Assembly: GCA_030374765.1 (NCBI GenBank)
Contig: JARGXX010000115.1
Location: forward strand, 1,341,501-1,405,500
From: Agarophyton chilense
Lineage: Eukaryota; Rhodophyta; Florideophyceae; Gracilariales; Gracilariaceae
Reading direction: 5' to 3'
Length of the DNA: 64,000 bases
Shown: positions 21,320 through 31,980 of the stretch, one piece after another
Numbering within the stretch: the stretch's first letter is position 1
Layout: the number at the start of each line of letters is the position of its first letter
Program-made: the position numbers and the translations under genes
The notes under the pieces: model-generated
The model's database searches: none
What the model was told of the DNA's origin: nothing
What the model saw: the letters and a program-made list of their open reading frames with translations, nothing else

Positions 21320-21755
21320 TGTGAAATAGCAACGATAGCGGTTGGGCCCTGTAATCTGCATGGGCCTGAGGGATCTTACGGACGCCACGTGGACTGGCAG
21401 ACCTCAGCTAGACTCGTTTAGATTATAAATTTATTTTAATTAGTGTAATAGATCAGCATTACAGTGCCAGGGAGATCCCAGCGCCTCGCCATTACTATTT
21501 ACTTGGCTTGAGTGACGCTTCTCCCTTAGAGTAAGGGAGGCACCGATACGAAACTAAATAACCCCCTTTGGTAAATTAGTTCCGCCAATTGGTCTTCAAG
21601 CCATCATTTCAGTAGCTCCGACATGTAGGACTACACAGTAAACGCCAGCCCATTGCACAAAGTACTCTAGGAGTGCTGCCGTAAAGTATTCGAACCTTAG
21701 GAACCGCTCTACCACTCTACCACCGGTCGAGAACCGTACGCTGACCCACCAGTCA
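21320..21755 (+). repeat. Solo family C LTR inside element 4 integrase
   Basis: Sequence starting TGTGAAATAGC matches the family C LTRs and interrupts integrase sequence that is continuous in element 5 (about 55000-55050). It is in plus orientation, opposite to the host element. The right boundary is approximate and a clean target duplication could not be read. Confidence 0.75.
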
Positions 21756-22660
21756 TTGCGTAGGAGCCATTCCATTGGTTTTATCCTGCGGTATAATGGA
21801 CTCCTGAAGGTAAACACCTATCGGCGGTGGCGATCTCGTTAGTTTTAAATCAAAAGGCGTTGTCCCCTTGGAAGCGTGTACTTGCATGTTGTAGTCATAA
21901 ACTAGTATCTTAACGTAGACGTATCACTCCAATTGGTACTCTGATACATAGTGTGCCAATCGGCCCGGAAAAAACGGTTGAAGCGTTTGGCTTGGTGATT
22001 GGGGTGAGGGTGGTATGCTATTTTAGTCACATGTTTGGTACCTAAGGTAGCACAAACGTTCGAAAAAGAATTTGGATACAAACAGGCTGCCATTATCCGA
22101 AAGGAGGTAGAGTGGCATGCCATAGGGATATACCCAGTTCGACAAGATTGCCGTGGCGACATCCGTGGCTGTTGTCTTCTCTAGAGGTAGGGCTCGGGTA
22201 AGTTTGGGGAACCTATCGGTTAATACCAAGACAAACAGTTTCGCATGGGACGACTTGGGCAAAGGTCCAAGTATATTCATTGCGAACCATTCCGTCGGGC
22301 CTGCGGCAAGGAGCAGTTTCAAATTGGCCCGATGGATGGCGCGAGACCCTCGAGTTTGTGCGCACGAAGTGCAGTTCCGTGCGGTTTTCCATAAGTCCTT
22401 TACAATGAGTGGCGAGTAGAAGAACTTCCTCAAGGTCTGGTTCATTCGTCAGTCCCCAGGGTGACCAGCCAAGCGAGGGAAATGGGCGAGGTAAAAAAAT
22501 CGCGTCCTCAGTGACCTTGATACTATCCGTTGGAGTGCCGCATCCAGTGGTGAGCGGCAAGACAATAGTCCGAATCGGTCGTAGTCGAATAAGCTTACAG
22601 GGGTTCCTACCAATTGGGCCGTATCCTTGCAGTACTCGTATTCCACCTGCGCCTGTAGGA
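21756..22660 (-). pseudogene. pol: Element 4 pol: integrase
   Basis: The zinc-binding part ends in CTSCAQ, and the core contains FAMNILGPLPK, VLTDRFPKLTRAL and LLSDNGSLF. The first catalytic aspartate is asparagine (AMN for the usual MD), and the third-position region reads HQAKRFNR, with lysine where glutamate is expected. At least one frameshift (near 22025) and one stop separate the parts. It is a dead integrase. Confidence 0.78.
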
Positions 22661-22727
22661 GCTCCTTAACAGTTTTAAGGAGGAGCTCTTTTTCCTATTG
22701 GGTTATTGCGTGAACCTGAGGTGATGT

Positions 22728-24121
22728 CTAATTGGGCGGTTCTGTCTCCCAGTCCAATAGGTACACTTCGTTCTCTTTTACCTCAAAATCATCCACTTTG
22801 ACCGTACTCCTAAGGTAATCTGTTTCCCTATTAACTTGAGGTCCATCATCTGTGAAAGGAGTAGGAATGAAGTGGTCCAATGGCGTATCATCAATTCCGT
22901 CGGCAATGACTCGCGAGAGGGCATCTGCTGTCTGGTGCTTGATGCCTGGCCTATAAGTTATATCATAGTCATGCTTTGACAGGCTAAGGCGCCAACGAGC
23001 GATGCGACTTGATGCATCGGTCATATTGAGTAACCAGCTGAGTGAATCGTGTTCTGTCCAAATGGTAAACCGAGATCCCTCGAGGTATGGTCGGATTTGT
23101 TCATGCAGACCATACTATATCGAGACATTCCTTTTCAGTAGTACTGTAGCTTCGCTCCGCGCTGGTGAGCGTTCTGCTTCAGTATCCAAGAGGTCGATAA
23201 TCTTTTGGTGAATCTTGTTCCTCTAGCAGTGCACATCCCACTTGGACATCAGAAGCGTCTGTGTCCAAGACAGAGGGCCTATTGGGTTTTGGTGAAGCCA
23301 GTATGGGTGGGTTCAGCAATTTGTCCTTTACGGTATGAAATGCCTGATATTGGTCTTCGGTATGGTATTAAAACTCCGAATGTGTTTTCTTCTTCAACAT
23401 TACGTTGAGAGGGGCTGATATTTTAGCGAATTCTTGGGCGAAACGTCGGTAAGAATTGCACAAGTTCAAGGAGGTTCGTAGTTCCGTGTCGATTCTGGGA
23501 GTTTCGACCTAGCGGATCGCATCCGTTGTCCGTTTCAATACATTTAACTTTCCTGGGAGGACGACGTGACCGAGATAGTCCACTGGGGCCTGTAAGAAGG
23601 CGCATTTGAATAGTTTCAGTGTTATTCCAGCGTCCTGTAGAATTGTTAGCACAGTCCACGCGTGGTGAAGGTGTTTTTTAGTGGTTCTTGAGAAAAAATA
23701 CTACGTCATCCAAATAGACCAGGGCGAATTTCCATTTGACTCTGGACAGTATGATGGCCATTGCCCGTTGGAAGGTTGCTGGCGTATTCCATAAACCAAA
23801 GGGCATACGAGTAATTCTGAACAGACCTTCATGGCTGGTGAAGATTGTCAGCACTCTCGCATCCTCACCCATAGGGATTCGCCAATACCTGTAATTAGCG
23901 TCCAGTGTGGTAAATACGGCAGTTTCATCCAAGGAATCTCGACAGTCATCCATATGGGGTATCGGGTATGAGTCACTCTTGGTTACTGCGTTCAGCTTCC
24001 TGTAGTCGACACAGAACCTGACGGAGCCATCCATCTTAGCCGCGAGGACAAGCAGACTTGCCCATTCGGATGGGTTTGGAGGCGCCGGCTCTATGGCGTG
24101 AGCTTTGCACATTTTGTTCAT
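22728..24121 (-). pseudogene. pol: Element 4 pol: reverse transcriptase and RNase H
   Basis: RT words VRFCVDYRKLN, FTTLDANYRYW and TRMPFGLWNTP, and the catalytic YLDD (near 23710), are intact up to a stop near 23678. The connection domain and RNase H follow in broken frames, ending with DITYRPGIKHQTADALSR near 22940. The order is standard for Ty3/gypsy. Confidence 0.82.
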
Positions 24122-25062
24122 CTGGTAGGCGACATTTCCCTACCCTCCAGGCCTGTACGGTATGAGTGCTGGAACTGTGGTCTAGCATCATCCAGAAGTT
24201 TAATGCGGTTTGTAGTGGCTCTGGTTTTGTCCAAACAACCTGAACACATGGCCTGGTATTCCCTGAGGATATCAAGTACCTGGGGCCTACACGATTCGAA
24301 TTCTGCTCCGATAGCAACTGTCCCCTCCCAAGAGTCGACGTCCTCGTCGGGAGTTGGCGGTGAAAGGATATCTAATTGGGCCTCCAGAATGGCCACAAGG
24401 GCAGGTAGAGTGATGCCAATCATTATACCTTTAGATAAAAGTACGTGCCTATCTTGGAGGTTGCTGACTGTGACCAAGAAGGACCTGTTGGGACGGATGT
24501 CCATTAATCCATTGGCCATTAAGATGAGGTGTTTCAGAACCGTTTTCGTGCGGTTCTGTATCGCCACGTGACCTGAGGACTGGGAACGGACCGATATAGA
24601 TATTTGGGTCGTCGGGGGTATCGTTATGGCCTTCGACTGGCGACCCTCATTGGACTTAGTATCTTTGGAGATAATTGTTCGTTTGAGGTTAGCTTCTGGC
24701 CCTGGGTCGGAACCAATTATGGAGATGGAAGGTGCGCGATAGAACGAGACTTTCCTAAGGCCTGGATAAATGGACTTAATGTATCGATCGATGAAGGAGG
24801 TCCCTAAAATTGCGTCAGCGCACAAGCTAGGACATACGAGGGACCATGTGCGGACTTTGAAACGTCCTCAGTGTACGTATAGTGGTACTGCACTTTTAAG
24901 GTCCGTTGGTCTACGTGATGCATCGGTAATTCTGGGGGTCTTCCTTGCCTGAACGAAATTTGGCCAACCAAGTGGGAAAAGCTTAGAATGGATCAATTTG
25001 GGACCAGCGCCTGCGTCCAATACGGCTGTGGCCACCTGGGAGCGGTTGGAACATAGTCCCAT
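24118..25062 (-). pseudogene. pol: Element 4 pol: protease and linker
   Basis: The protease active-site motif is VLDAGAGPK (near 25010), so the usual D-T/S-G-A has alanine in place of threonine. A later segment has ILGTSFIDRYIK, matching LLGTNFIDRYVK of element 2. The linker to RT contains CSGCLDKTRATTNRIKL, the counterpart of WSGHLGQIKAKQHRIEL in element 3. Frame is lost more than once. Confidence 0.72.
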
Positions 25063-25298
25063 GGTTTCCCAAACTTTATAATTCTCCTTCCTGAGGGGAC
25101 AGACACGGTCGTTACTGTCTTCCAGTTCTGGTTCATTCTGAGTGTTCCAATGGTTGTGGTTTTTCTTGGAAGGTGAGGAGCACTTTGGCTCCTGGCTGTT
25201 CTTGTGGTTGAGGAATGGGTTTAATGAGGGAGGGTTTGCCTCGCGTTGACCCTCTAAGCGTTTTCCGATGGGGTTTCCGTTTCTTCCTGAGGATAAGT

Positions 25299-26196
25299 TT
25301 ATTCTTCGGGGTCGTCCATAGTGTTTACAATGGCATGGATCTGTGGGGATTTCATTGGGGTATCCTGAGGTGTGGCATAGCGGGAGATTCCAGGTGTTTC
25401 TGTGGCTCGTTGCTGTGCCCTGTTAAACATTTCGTCGGATATTCGCACCTTTTCATTCTCTTCCCTTAAGGCTAGGAGATGTTTGCGTGCCTTCTCAGGC
25501 AGATACTTCGTGCAGTCACAGATTTGGACCATGAAAAGACAGGGGAAGCAAGCCTTTGGTGAGCGAACATAAACGTCTTTCTGGGGTGGAAAGGGCGAAT
25601 ACTTTGGTATGGGTGTTCCAGTGGTCGCTGTAGTTCACTGGGAGGTAAATGATGGGGGCCCACACGGAGGGGCCCTGAAAAAACCCGCGAGGATATCTCC
25701 CAGGTCTGCATAATGGAGTGATGAAACCATATCCGATTCCGTGGAGAAAACCAAATTGGCTTTGTTTCGATTTTCGCAATGGAGTTGCATGTTCTTTAGA
25801 TATATCAGAATTGTGCCTTGAAGTCCTGTATGTTTTTCCGTAACCTTCGCCATAGGTGAAAAGCCTTCGGATGTAGTATTGTGGGATTTCCGTGTGGTAA
25901 TTACGGACATATGTCCGAATGGCAAGGAGTAAGGCCGTTATGAAACGACGTTTGAGCCGTTCTTTGGAGAATATGTTTCCACATCGGTAAGCCTTCTTCC
26001 ATACGTCGGCTGCGAAAGCCGATTTGGTCATGTTGGAGCTCTGCCTAAAGGATATCGCTTCCTGTTGAGCATCCATTATAACGTCATCCTTGGCAAAGGT
26101 TCCCAATAGTTGATGAACAACCTGAGGATTTGAGCTAAGAAGCTCTCGGTCTTGAGCATCAACGAGGTCAGTTGCGCCAGATATTTTTGAAACCAC
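25299..26196 (-). pseudogene. gag: Element 4 gag fragment
   Basis: This capsid-like segment (SAFAADVWKKAYRCGNIF, AIRTYVRNYH) aligns with SEFSLALWNLATRCCNVF of element 2. The N-terminal half is absent, because the sequence runs into the end of a family D LTR at 26225. The downstream part, from about 25532, is Arg/Glu-rich and ends at a TAA near 25299. No zinc knuckle is seen. Confidence 0.68.
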
Positions 26197-26224
26197 TAGG
26201 TCACATTCCTGTCATGTGAGAATG

Positions 26225-26787
26225 TGTAGTATCCGCTCTACAGAGAGAACAGACACCTGCGACAGTGTTCGAGACTTCCAAGTGGGTGCTTGCGACTAAG
26301 GTGAAGGTGTGGTAGAGCACAACACTAGAGACCTAGAATGGGGGTTGTAAGGCCCCACATGCCAATGAGGGTGATTGGTACTATCGAACGGACAACTAAT
26401 TATTTTAGCTTGTCCGGATCTCCGGTTAAGGAATCCGGAACAAGGAACAAGTGAGTTGTGAACCCATTTGTTGTCTCCTTTACTTTGGAGTTGGCGCTCC
26501 CCTCTGTGCCCTAAGTACTGTGCACATGAGTGAGCGCCGCACATAATAATATCTAGATATAAACTTGGTTAGCCGATTAACACCTCTACAGTACAAGATA
26601 ATGTTTGCCACGTGGCTACTGACTACTGTATATGCGCCGTTGCCAATCCGGTGCTTCCCTACAAAGGGTCGAATCGGATGCGCCGTGGCAGACCGAGATC
26701 CCACGTGTAACATACCACCTCACGGACCATCTGCGGGGTGCCGCTTCATGACTTCATCCTAGCCGTTGAACTCACTTATGAGTATCA
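26225..26787 (-). repeat. Family D LTR (diverged)
   Basis: In minus sense it starts TGATACTCATAAGTGAG and ends AGCGGATACTACA, matching the 5' LTR of element 6 (55591-56200) along its length, including AAAGGAGACAACA and TTAACCGGAGATCCGGAC. No primer binding site follows, and gag of another family abuts it. It is therefore a solo or truncated copy. Matching 5-bp flanks were not found. Confidence 0.78.
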
Positions 26788-26869
26788 TTATACTTAGCCA
26801 AAAAAGTATTCTATCGGTGTTCCGACAGTGCAAAAAACTACAACAAGATTCGAGATACTATTACCAAAA

Positions 26870-27740
26870 TGGAATAGGAACCTACCGATTGCTTTTTTTG
26901 GTCCCACAAATGCGTTCAATATTCACGTTTCGGTATGGGAGTGTACACCGGATCCGCAATCGCGCTAGCCTTCCAAAGCGCATCATTGCCAAAAGATTCG
27001 AAAGCTTCAATAGTTGTATAAAATGGAACTCAGCCGGAATTATCAGCCGGACCAAGAAACGGCGCCCTGTTGCATAAATAGAAGCGCTCTCCATGGGAAA
27101 GTTTGCAAACCCGCTAGGCAGTTGAAAGTACCAATTTCACCTTGGGGGCGGTACAGCTTGATGTCAAAGTCCAGACCATTGGGTTTACGAAACTCAAACG
27201 GAGCCCAGTGAAGCTGTGAATTTTCATGGAGAAAGAAAGTCGCAATGCGCGAAATGTACCAATTAGCTGCTGTTCTGGCTTATCTTATGAAATGAAATCG
27301 CTACAGGGTTTCCCACAGCCTTCACAGTGGTTGCGGGGACCGAAATATCTCCCGGTAATATTTTGATTCGATTGGTGTACATCGCAAAACCTACATTTTT
27401 GAACAACGCATACCAGTGGAAGCATGGCGCCAGCCGCAGGATAGGGGCGTCCAAGGTAGTTTGAAGACCGACAAGCTGCTTATACGATTGCTACACCAGA
27501 TGTGGGTATTGTTCCACCAAATCGACCCCCGTGTTTGTGACTCGTGCAACTAACGCTTCTGTGGTCGCACCACTCTGCTGTGAGGGCACCGAAAGAAATC
27601 TCACGGGACGGAATCCGGAGAAATCTTTTGGCAGGTATTGTTGGTCTGATCGGAGATGTTGTTGTTCTCGCCAATTGTACGGAATGTTGTTCATAGTTTT
27701 GGAGACGTTGAACGAGAAGCCGCTAGTGAACGCCAAAAAT
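26870..27740 (-). pseudogene. aORF remnant of element 7
   Basis: Three blocks align in order with the family A aORF: YLPKDFSGFRPVRFLSVPS (near 27640) with RLPAGYFSGLRCTPLPQS; ILRLAPCFHWYALF through ILPGDIS (near 27370-27450) with VLRLAPWFHPIAVL through MLSGDIP; and LAMMRFGRLARLRIRCTLPYRNVNIER (given here in part, near 26890-27000) with the ALIRFERRARSRFGYLVPYQNVEIER region. Stops and frame changes lie between blocks. No gag-pol of this element is visible. The block order makes the homology firm. Confidence 0.78.
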
Positions 27741-27929
27741 TCGTGTAAATTAATTGCAGAGGTTTGTAGATCGTGGAAACGAAGTTTGAGTTTGTTCTCT
27801 ATCAGAATACTTTAGATTCGCTGTTGCAAGTTTGTGCACTAATTGAAAAGCATGAACAGAGACAAAGACTTTCTTATCTGTGCGATCTTAGCTGCTTTGC
27901 TTACAATTGCAGATGTCGTACTCGCAGCT

Positions 27930-28395
27930 TAAAAGGGGGATGTAATGTAAAACCTTGGGGAAGATGGTTTCTTACGACTTAGATATTTTTCCTCTTTTAC
28001 GTTTTATGAGTTTTCTCTCTCGTTTAGAGAGCATCTTTGCCTGAAGCACTGGTCATGAACACGAGGTCTACACTTTAGCGTCCGGTACTGCTGAATTGTT
28101 AAAATATTCTATTTTCTATGTTATTTCTATTAAATTAGAACTTATACTGTAGTTCCCTACACTATATAGTGGTTCGGCTAGCTCTCGTTTTCGCTGAACA
28201 TATCTTCTCGAACCGGTTTTTTGTGGCTCTATAACTCTATCGGTGGGTGTCGACGCTCCAGTCGTCTTCGTGAAGGGCCTCTATTTCTTTTGTGACACTT
28301 TTGTGTTTTGTTACACTTTTAACACCAGAAATATTTGCCTGATTTCTTTTACCCTACTATTTGCGCTTTCCTTGGGCACTTTTTTCGGGGTTACA
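27930..28395 (+). repeat. Polypurine tract and candidate LTR of element 7
   Basis: AAAAGGGGGA (27931-27940) is followed at once by TGTAATGTAA. A TG start and the inverted TGTAA/TTACA ends at 27941 and 28395 give a 455-bp LTR. The perfect palindrome CACTATATAGTG lies at 28160-28171, exactly as in the family A LTR. The right boundary is tentative because no partner LTR is in the window. Confidence 0.58.
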
Positions 28396-28625
28396 CCCCG
28401 AAGTTGTCATTTATTCTCAAAGAGGCTGCGTTCCTAGGCTATCTTCAAAATCCAAAATTATGAACGTCTTCGTATTGTGTGAACTCCGGAACTTGCATCA
28501 TTGTTAGATCTACAGTATATTGAGAACGCTTGAGATAAAGCAAGTCAATAATCGCTCGACATGTCACTTTTGTGATGCAGTCATATTTGATCGGCATTTT
28601 GACAATCAATGTAAGGGCTTTGGTA

Positions 28626-30166
28626 CAGTGCGCCAAATTTGGATAAAGCCACCACCCTATTCCTCCTTACTGCCATCTACAGTCGGCAACTGGGACTTTT
28701 ACCGTAGTCAGTACTTAGAAAACCATTAAAAACTAGTTTCAGAGCTTTGCAGAACCAGACCTATCCCACAGTTTTCTGAACTTTACAAAATCTTGAACAA
28801 GATAGCGAAATCTAAATAAAGGCCAAAACAAAGAAGCACATTTATTTCATTCAATACTTAGTCATTTCACCCTTTTTCTCTACCACTTGAATACAGCGCT
28901 CCTGTATAGAGCTGTAAGGTGATTTAGTAAACTCTTCGCTCGAATTATTCCAACATTCAGTCACACATTCCACAAGCGTTCCAACATCTTGGAATTGGCG
29001 CTGATTGGCATAAACGCGGCGTGCTAAAACCCCCCAAATGCTTTCCATAATTTTCAAGTCAGGTTACTTGGCTGGCCACTGTAGAACATTAACATTATGA
29101 TCAGCCAACCACTTTGTAGTATACACTGAACAGTGTATAGAAGCCCCGTCTTGCTGAAAAGTAAAACTTTCTCCGATTGTTTCCGCCGCAAATGGAAGCA
29201 ATTCTTTCTGCAACACCTTGCAGTACTTCATGGAATCATTTTACCGACGCAAACAACCAGATTACTTAAACCATAGTAGGAACAAGCACCCCAAAGCATC
29301 ACAGAATCCCCTTCATTTTGTCGCTTAGAAAAATTAATCTCTTTCTTCCTTTTATCATGCCAATAATGGGCATGTCCATCTGGTCCATCTAGGTTAATTT
29401 TATTTTCATCGAAAAAAATAGGTTTCTTCCATTTCGTCATAGAAAAAGTCATCTTCCCTCGAGCCAAAATAAACCTTTTCTTTTTATGCATTTTCTTCAT
29501 CATTGGTACTTTCTTCATCTTCTTATAGATTAAATTTGGATCATTATGTAACACTTGTTGTATGCGCCTGATAGAAACCGAGAGACAAAGATCTTTACGG
29601 AGTTTTCTTTCGGAGCTAGGTGAGTTTAATGCAGAGCGAAAAAGAGCTGTTTTAGCCGTCAAACTCATTTTGTTATTTTTAGAGCTTTTATAACGTTTGT
29701 TGTAGTTTTCGGGATCTTTGGAGGAATTTTGGACCACAGTGCCAGAGCGTCCAATGTTTTGAGCAATCTCTCTTTGGGGAAAGCAATGAAATGAAGCTGC
29801 AAGTATCATACCTTTTTCCTTATCCGTTAAAGGTTTTCCACGGCCCATTGTTATGTTCTTGGACTTTGATTTGAAGTTGTAGAAAGTGTTGAGGAAAATT
29901 TTGTTAGAGCCTTCGTTTTATTCAAAATGCCCGCGCGTTTTTTCAAAGGAAAAAAATACTGTAGTGGACTTTAATTAGATTTAGAGGGTGTTTTTTGTAC
30001 ATAGTGTTATTGACAGTGTAGATAAGTAGAAAAGTTTTATTAATGGCGTCTTAAGTGTTTCATTCGTTCTTTTTAAGCGGTACTAGAGAGAAGGTTGAGA
30101 GGAACATGAGAGAAATGGAGCGCATCAACGAAAAGGGGGGTGGCTTTAATTGGATTTCGCGCACTG
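28626..30166 (-). mobile_element. Mariner-like element 1 with terminal inverted repeats
   Basis: TA dinucleotides (28624-28625 and 30167-30168) flank a 1541-bp element whose ends, CAGTGCGCCAAATTTGG on the left and the reverse CAGTGCGCGAAATCCAA on the right, continue to a shared TAAAGCCACC. The inverted repeats are about 28 bp with roughly 5 mismatches. A decayed transposase fills the minus strand. Confidence 0.9.
28851..29848 (-). pseudogene. Mariner-like transposase (DD34E), decayed
   Basis: It starts MGRGKPLTDKEKGMI, followed by a helix-turn-helix region (REIAQNIGRS) and the catalytic core: FFDENKINLDGPDG with the first Asp, FTFQQDGASIH with the second, and PDLKIMESIWG with the glutamate in register. 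I count 34 residues between the second Asp and the Glu, giving DD34E. The LDGPDG and YWHD words are typical of a mariner/Tc1-type clade found in diverse eukaryotes. One frameshift lies near 29228 and a TAA replaces a residue before PDL. The family cuts and pastes DNA at TA; this copy is dead. Confidence 0.88.
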
Positions 30167-30504
30167 TACCTTTGTCACATTCGTACTCATCCTAAAACTC
30201 CAAAATGTACTTCAGAATAATTTTCTGTTTTTTTGTTTCGGGTTAAATAATTTTTTGTACTTTTTATGCGTCCATATAATTAGCCTTAAGTTTAACCCGT
30301 TTAACCTCTATGATCCCGAAAATTCTCTCAAAAGGCAGAAAACTCAATAATATGTTACCGTTATGTGAAGCTTGTAGATGTCATTTATTGCGGAAGTACT
30401 ATGAAATAAAAGTTGGCCTCATATGAGGCCATCGGTCCAGTAGACACTAGCTACCGACTTTTTTTAACGAACTCTCCCGGCCAAAACTTTTTAAAGATAA
30501 CAAG
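30167..30504. other. AT-rich spacer, no gene seen
   Basis: AT-rich sequence lies between the right end of mariner element 1 and the mariner fragment. A short inverted word, GGCCTCATATGAGGCC (30416-30431), is a perfect palindrome. No coding signal is evident. Confidence 0.5.
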
Positions 30505-30725
30505 ATACCGAACTGCTCGAGTGGCATGCCAACTTACTTGATCTCAATTCAATTGAGAAGCTGTGGAGCATTTTTTCTGTCCGTGTTTATGCCAATAATC
30601 GTCAGGTTGTTCAAAACAACAGCTCAAGGTTTTATGGACGGAATGGGCCAATACTGACATATATGTGCGCAGAAAGCTTTCTAAAAGCATGCTGAGACGT
30701 TGCCGGCTACGACAAGAGCCAATAG
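30505..30725 (+). pseudogene. Mariner-like transposase C-terminal fragment
   Basis: The plus strand reads LLDLNSIEKLWSIFSVRVYANNRQ, which aligns with PDLKIMESIWGVLARRVYANQRQ of mariner element 1 and contains the DLNxIExLW catalytic-glutamate motif. Only the last part of the gene is recognisable, and no inverted repeat could be assigned. Confidence 0.72.
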
Positions 30726-31290
30726 TAAGAAAACTTAGTATTAAATCAATCCCGTGCTTGTTTTGTAAGCAAAATGAAATATCTTATTTTCTTGGTCGTC
30801 GGCGTTGCTTGCGTTTTGTCGTGAATCTGTTCTGGATGCAGTTGCCGGGTTCATAATTATGCGTACAATGTGTGGCCAAAAAAGGAGGTGTGCAAAGGCC
30901 AAGGTCTGCCACGAGACGGTTCTTTTCGGCATCATCGAAGCTGGCGTGGCGATCCTCATAGGTCGTAGCACCTCTTCTCCGGGGCTTCTCCACTTGGGCG
31001 TCCTAGGAGGCGAGCTCAAGTGCATCTCGACGTTGCGGAGATAAGGAGCGAGGTCTACAGTAAAGTACATTGTTCTCTCGCTGGCCTTCAGGAAAAGGAG
31101 GTCAGTGAGGGGCACCAACTTGGTTTCTTTCCTTGCCTCGCAACAATTGCTTCATACTCTACTGCGCTTCGAGCACTCGTACGATGTACGCCGTTGTAAA
31201 TGGCGTACTTGGGTAACAATGCCTAATGAGGCTCTCTGTGCTCAAATGGAACATGAGCCTTAAACATATGTAGAATTGTGCAGGGCATGA
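30726..31290. other. Unassigned region with an unrecognised minus-strand open stretch
   Basis: A minus-strand open stretch of about 125 codons (30741-31118) has no recognisable motif and no clear ATG context. It could be chance or part of a host exon. No repeat or transposon match was found. Confidence 0.3.
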
Positions 31291-31439
31291 GGTTAATGTG
31301 CTCGACGGGAATTGACCGGAAGGAATATTTGTTTGTTGTGAAGTACATTAAAGACCTGAGAAGGTACGTGAACTAGGGCGAAGAGGTGCAAGCGGTTGGA
31401 CACGAATAAAGCGTTGCGATATGTGACATTGCGCAACGG

Positions 31440-31965
31440 CACGCAATAATGACGTCCGACTTGACGCCTTGAGAGTTGTGCAGAGGAATACAGCGATATT
31501 GCGTGTTGTGTGCCGCTGACGTTTTGAGGGGCGAGCTCGAGTGCACTACGTGTCCACGGCGCGAGCGAAACCGAGGGTGGAGGCGCACTCACAAGCGCGT
31601 GGCGCGCGGTGTGGAGTTAACACGACGGATTTTTGTGATGCACCTCGCACGATTTGGCATTCCTTTCATTGGGGCGCGCTCCAAGCGCCCTGACGCCTCT
31701 TGTGCAGACATCTACGCACGGATGGATATCGTTCGCACGCTGCGGCGTGAAGCGCAACGCAGCGCTCGCGACGTTTCCGAAAGCGGAGCGAAACGAGCAG
31801 CGAAATGCGGAGCGAAATTAGCAGCAAAACACACCCTTCCAAGCGCATCAGCCCCAACCGCAAGGTCGCGCCCGACGCCGCCAAGCGAAACGACGCTGTA
31901 AGCCGTTTGTCCGCTGGGTGCCGCCGAGGCACGTCGTCTCTCAGCCCTCAGCCCAGCTACGAAGG
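31440..31965. promoter_or_regulatory. CpG-rich segment with repeated GCGAAA words
   Basis: GC- and CpG-rich sequence stands out from the AT-rich surroundings. GCGAAA occurs repeatedly (near 31562, 31788, 31798, 31811 and 31882), a word resembling E2F-type sites. It lies just upstream of the only plausible host ORF. A promoter role is inferred from composition and position. Confidence 0.35.
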
Positions 31966-31980
31966 GTACGTATTACTGCC

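Larger units (their letters stand above)
17478..26224 (-). mobile_element. Element 4: decayed Ty3/gypsy family C
   Basis: In minus orientation the order is gag fragment (25299-26196), protease and linker (24118-25062), RT/RNase H (22728-24121), integrase (21756-22660, continuing at 21061-21319), chromodomain tail (20477-21035), then the plus-strand antisense ORF (18242-20321), polypurine tract and partial 3' LTR (17478-17716). A second family C LTR is inserted at 21320-21755. The 5' end is cut by a family D LTR at 26225. Element 5 is a close relative. Many stops and frameshifts show age. Confidence 0.85.
26788..28395 (+). mobile_element. Element 7: ancient 3' end of a family A-like retrotransposon
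   Basis: What remains is an antisense ORF remnant on the minus strand, a polypurine tract (27930-27940) and an LTR beginning TGTAATGTAA (27941) that probably ends at GGTTACA (28395). The arrangement is the same as the right end of element 6 or the left end of element 1. Base composition is AT-shifted compared with the younger copies, consistent with age. Confidence 0.62.

Noticed and set aside
30416-30431. Palindrome GGCCTCATATGAGGCC as a regulatory or transposon end
   Set aside because: A single isolated palindrome with no partner, no flanking duplication and no nearby gene.
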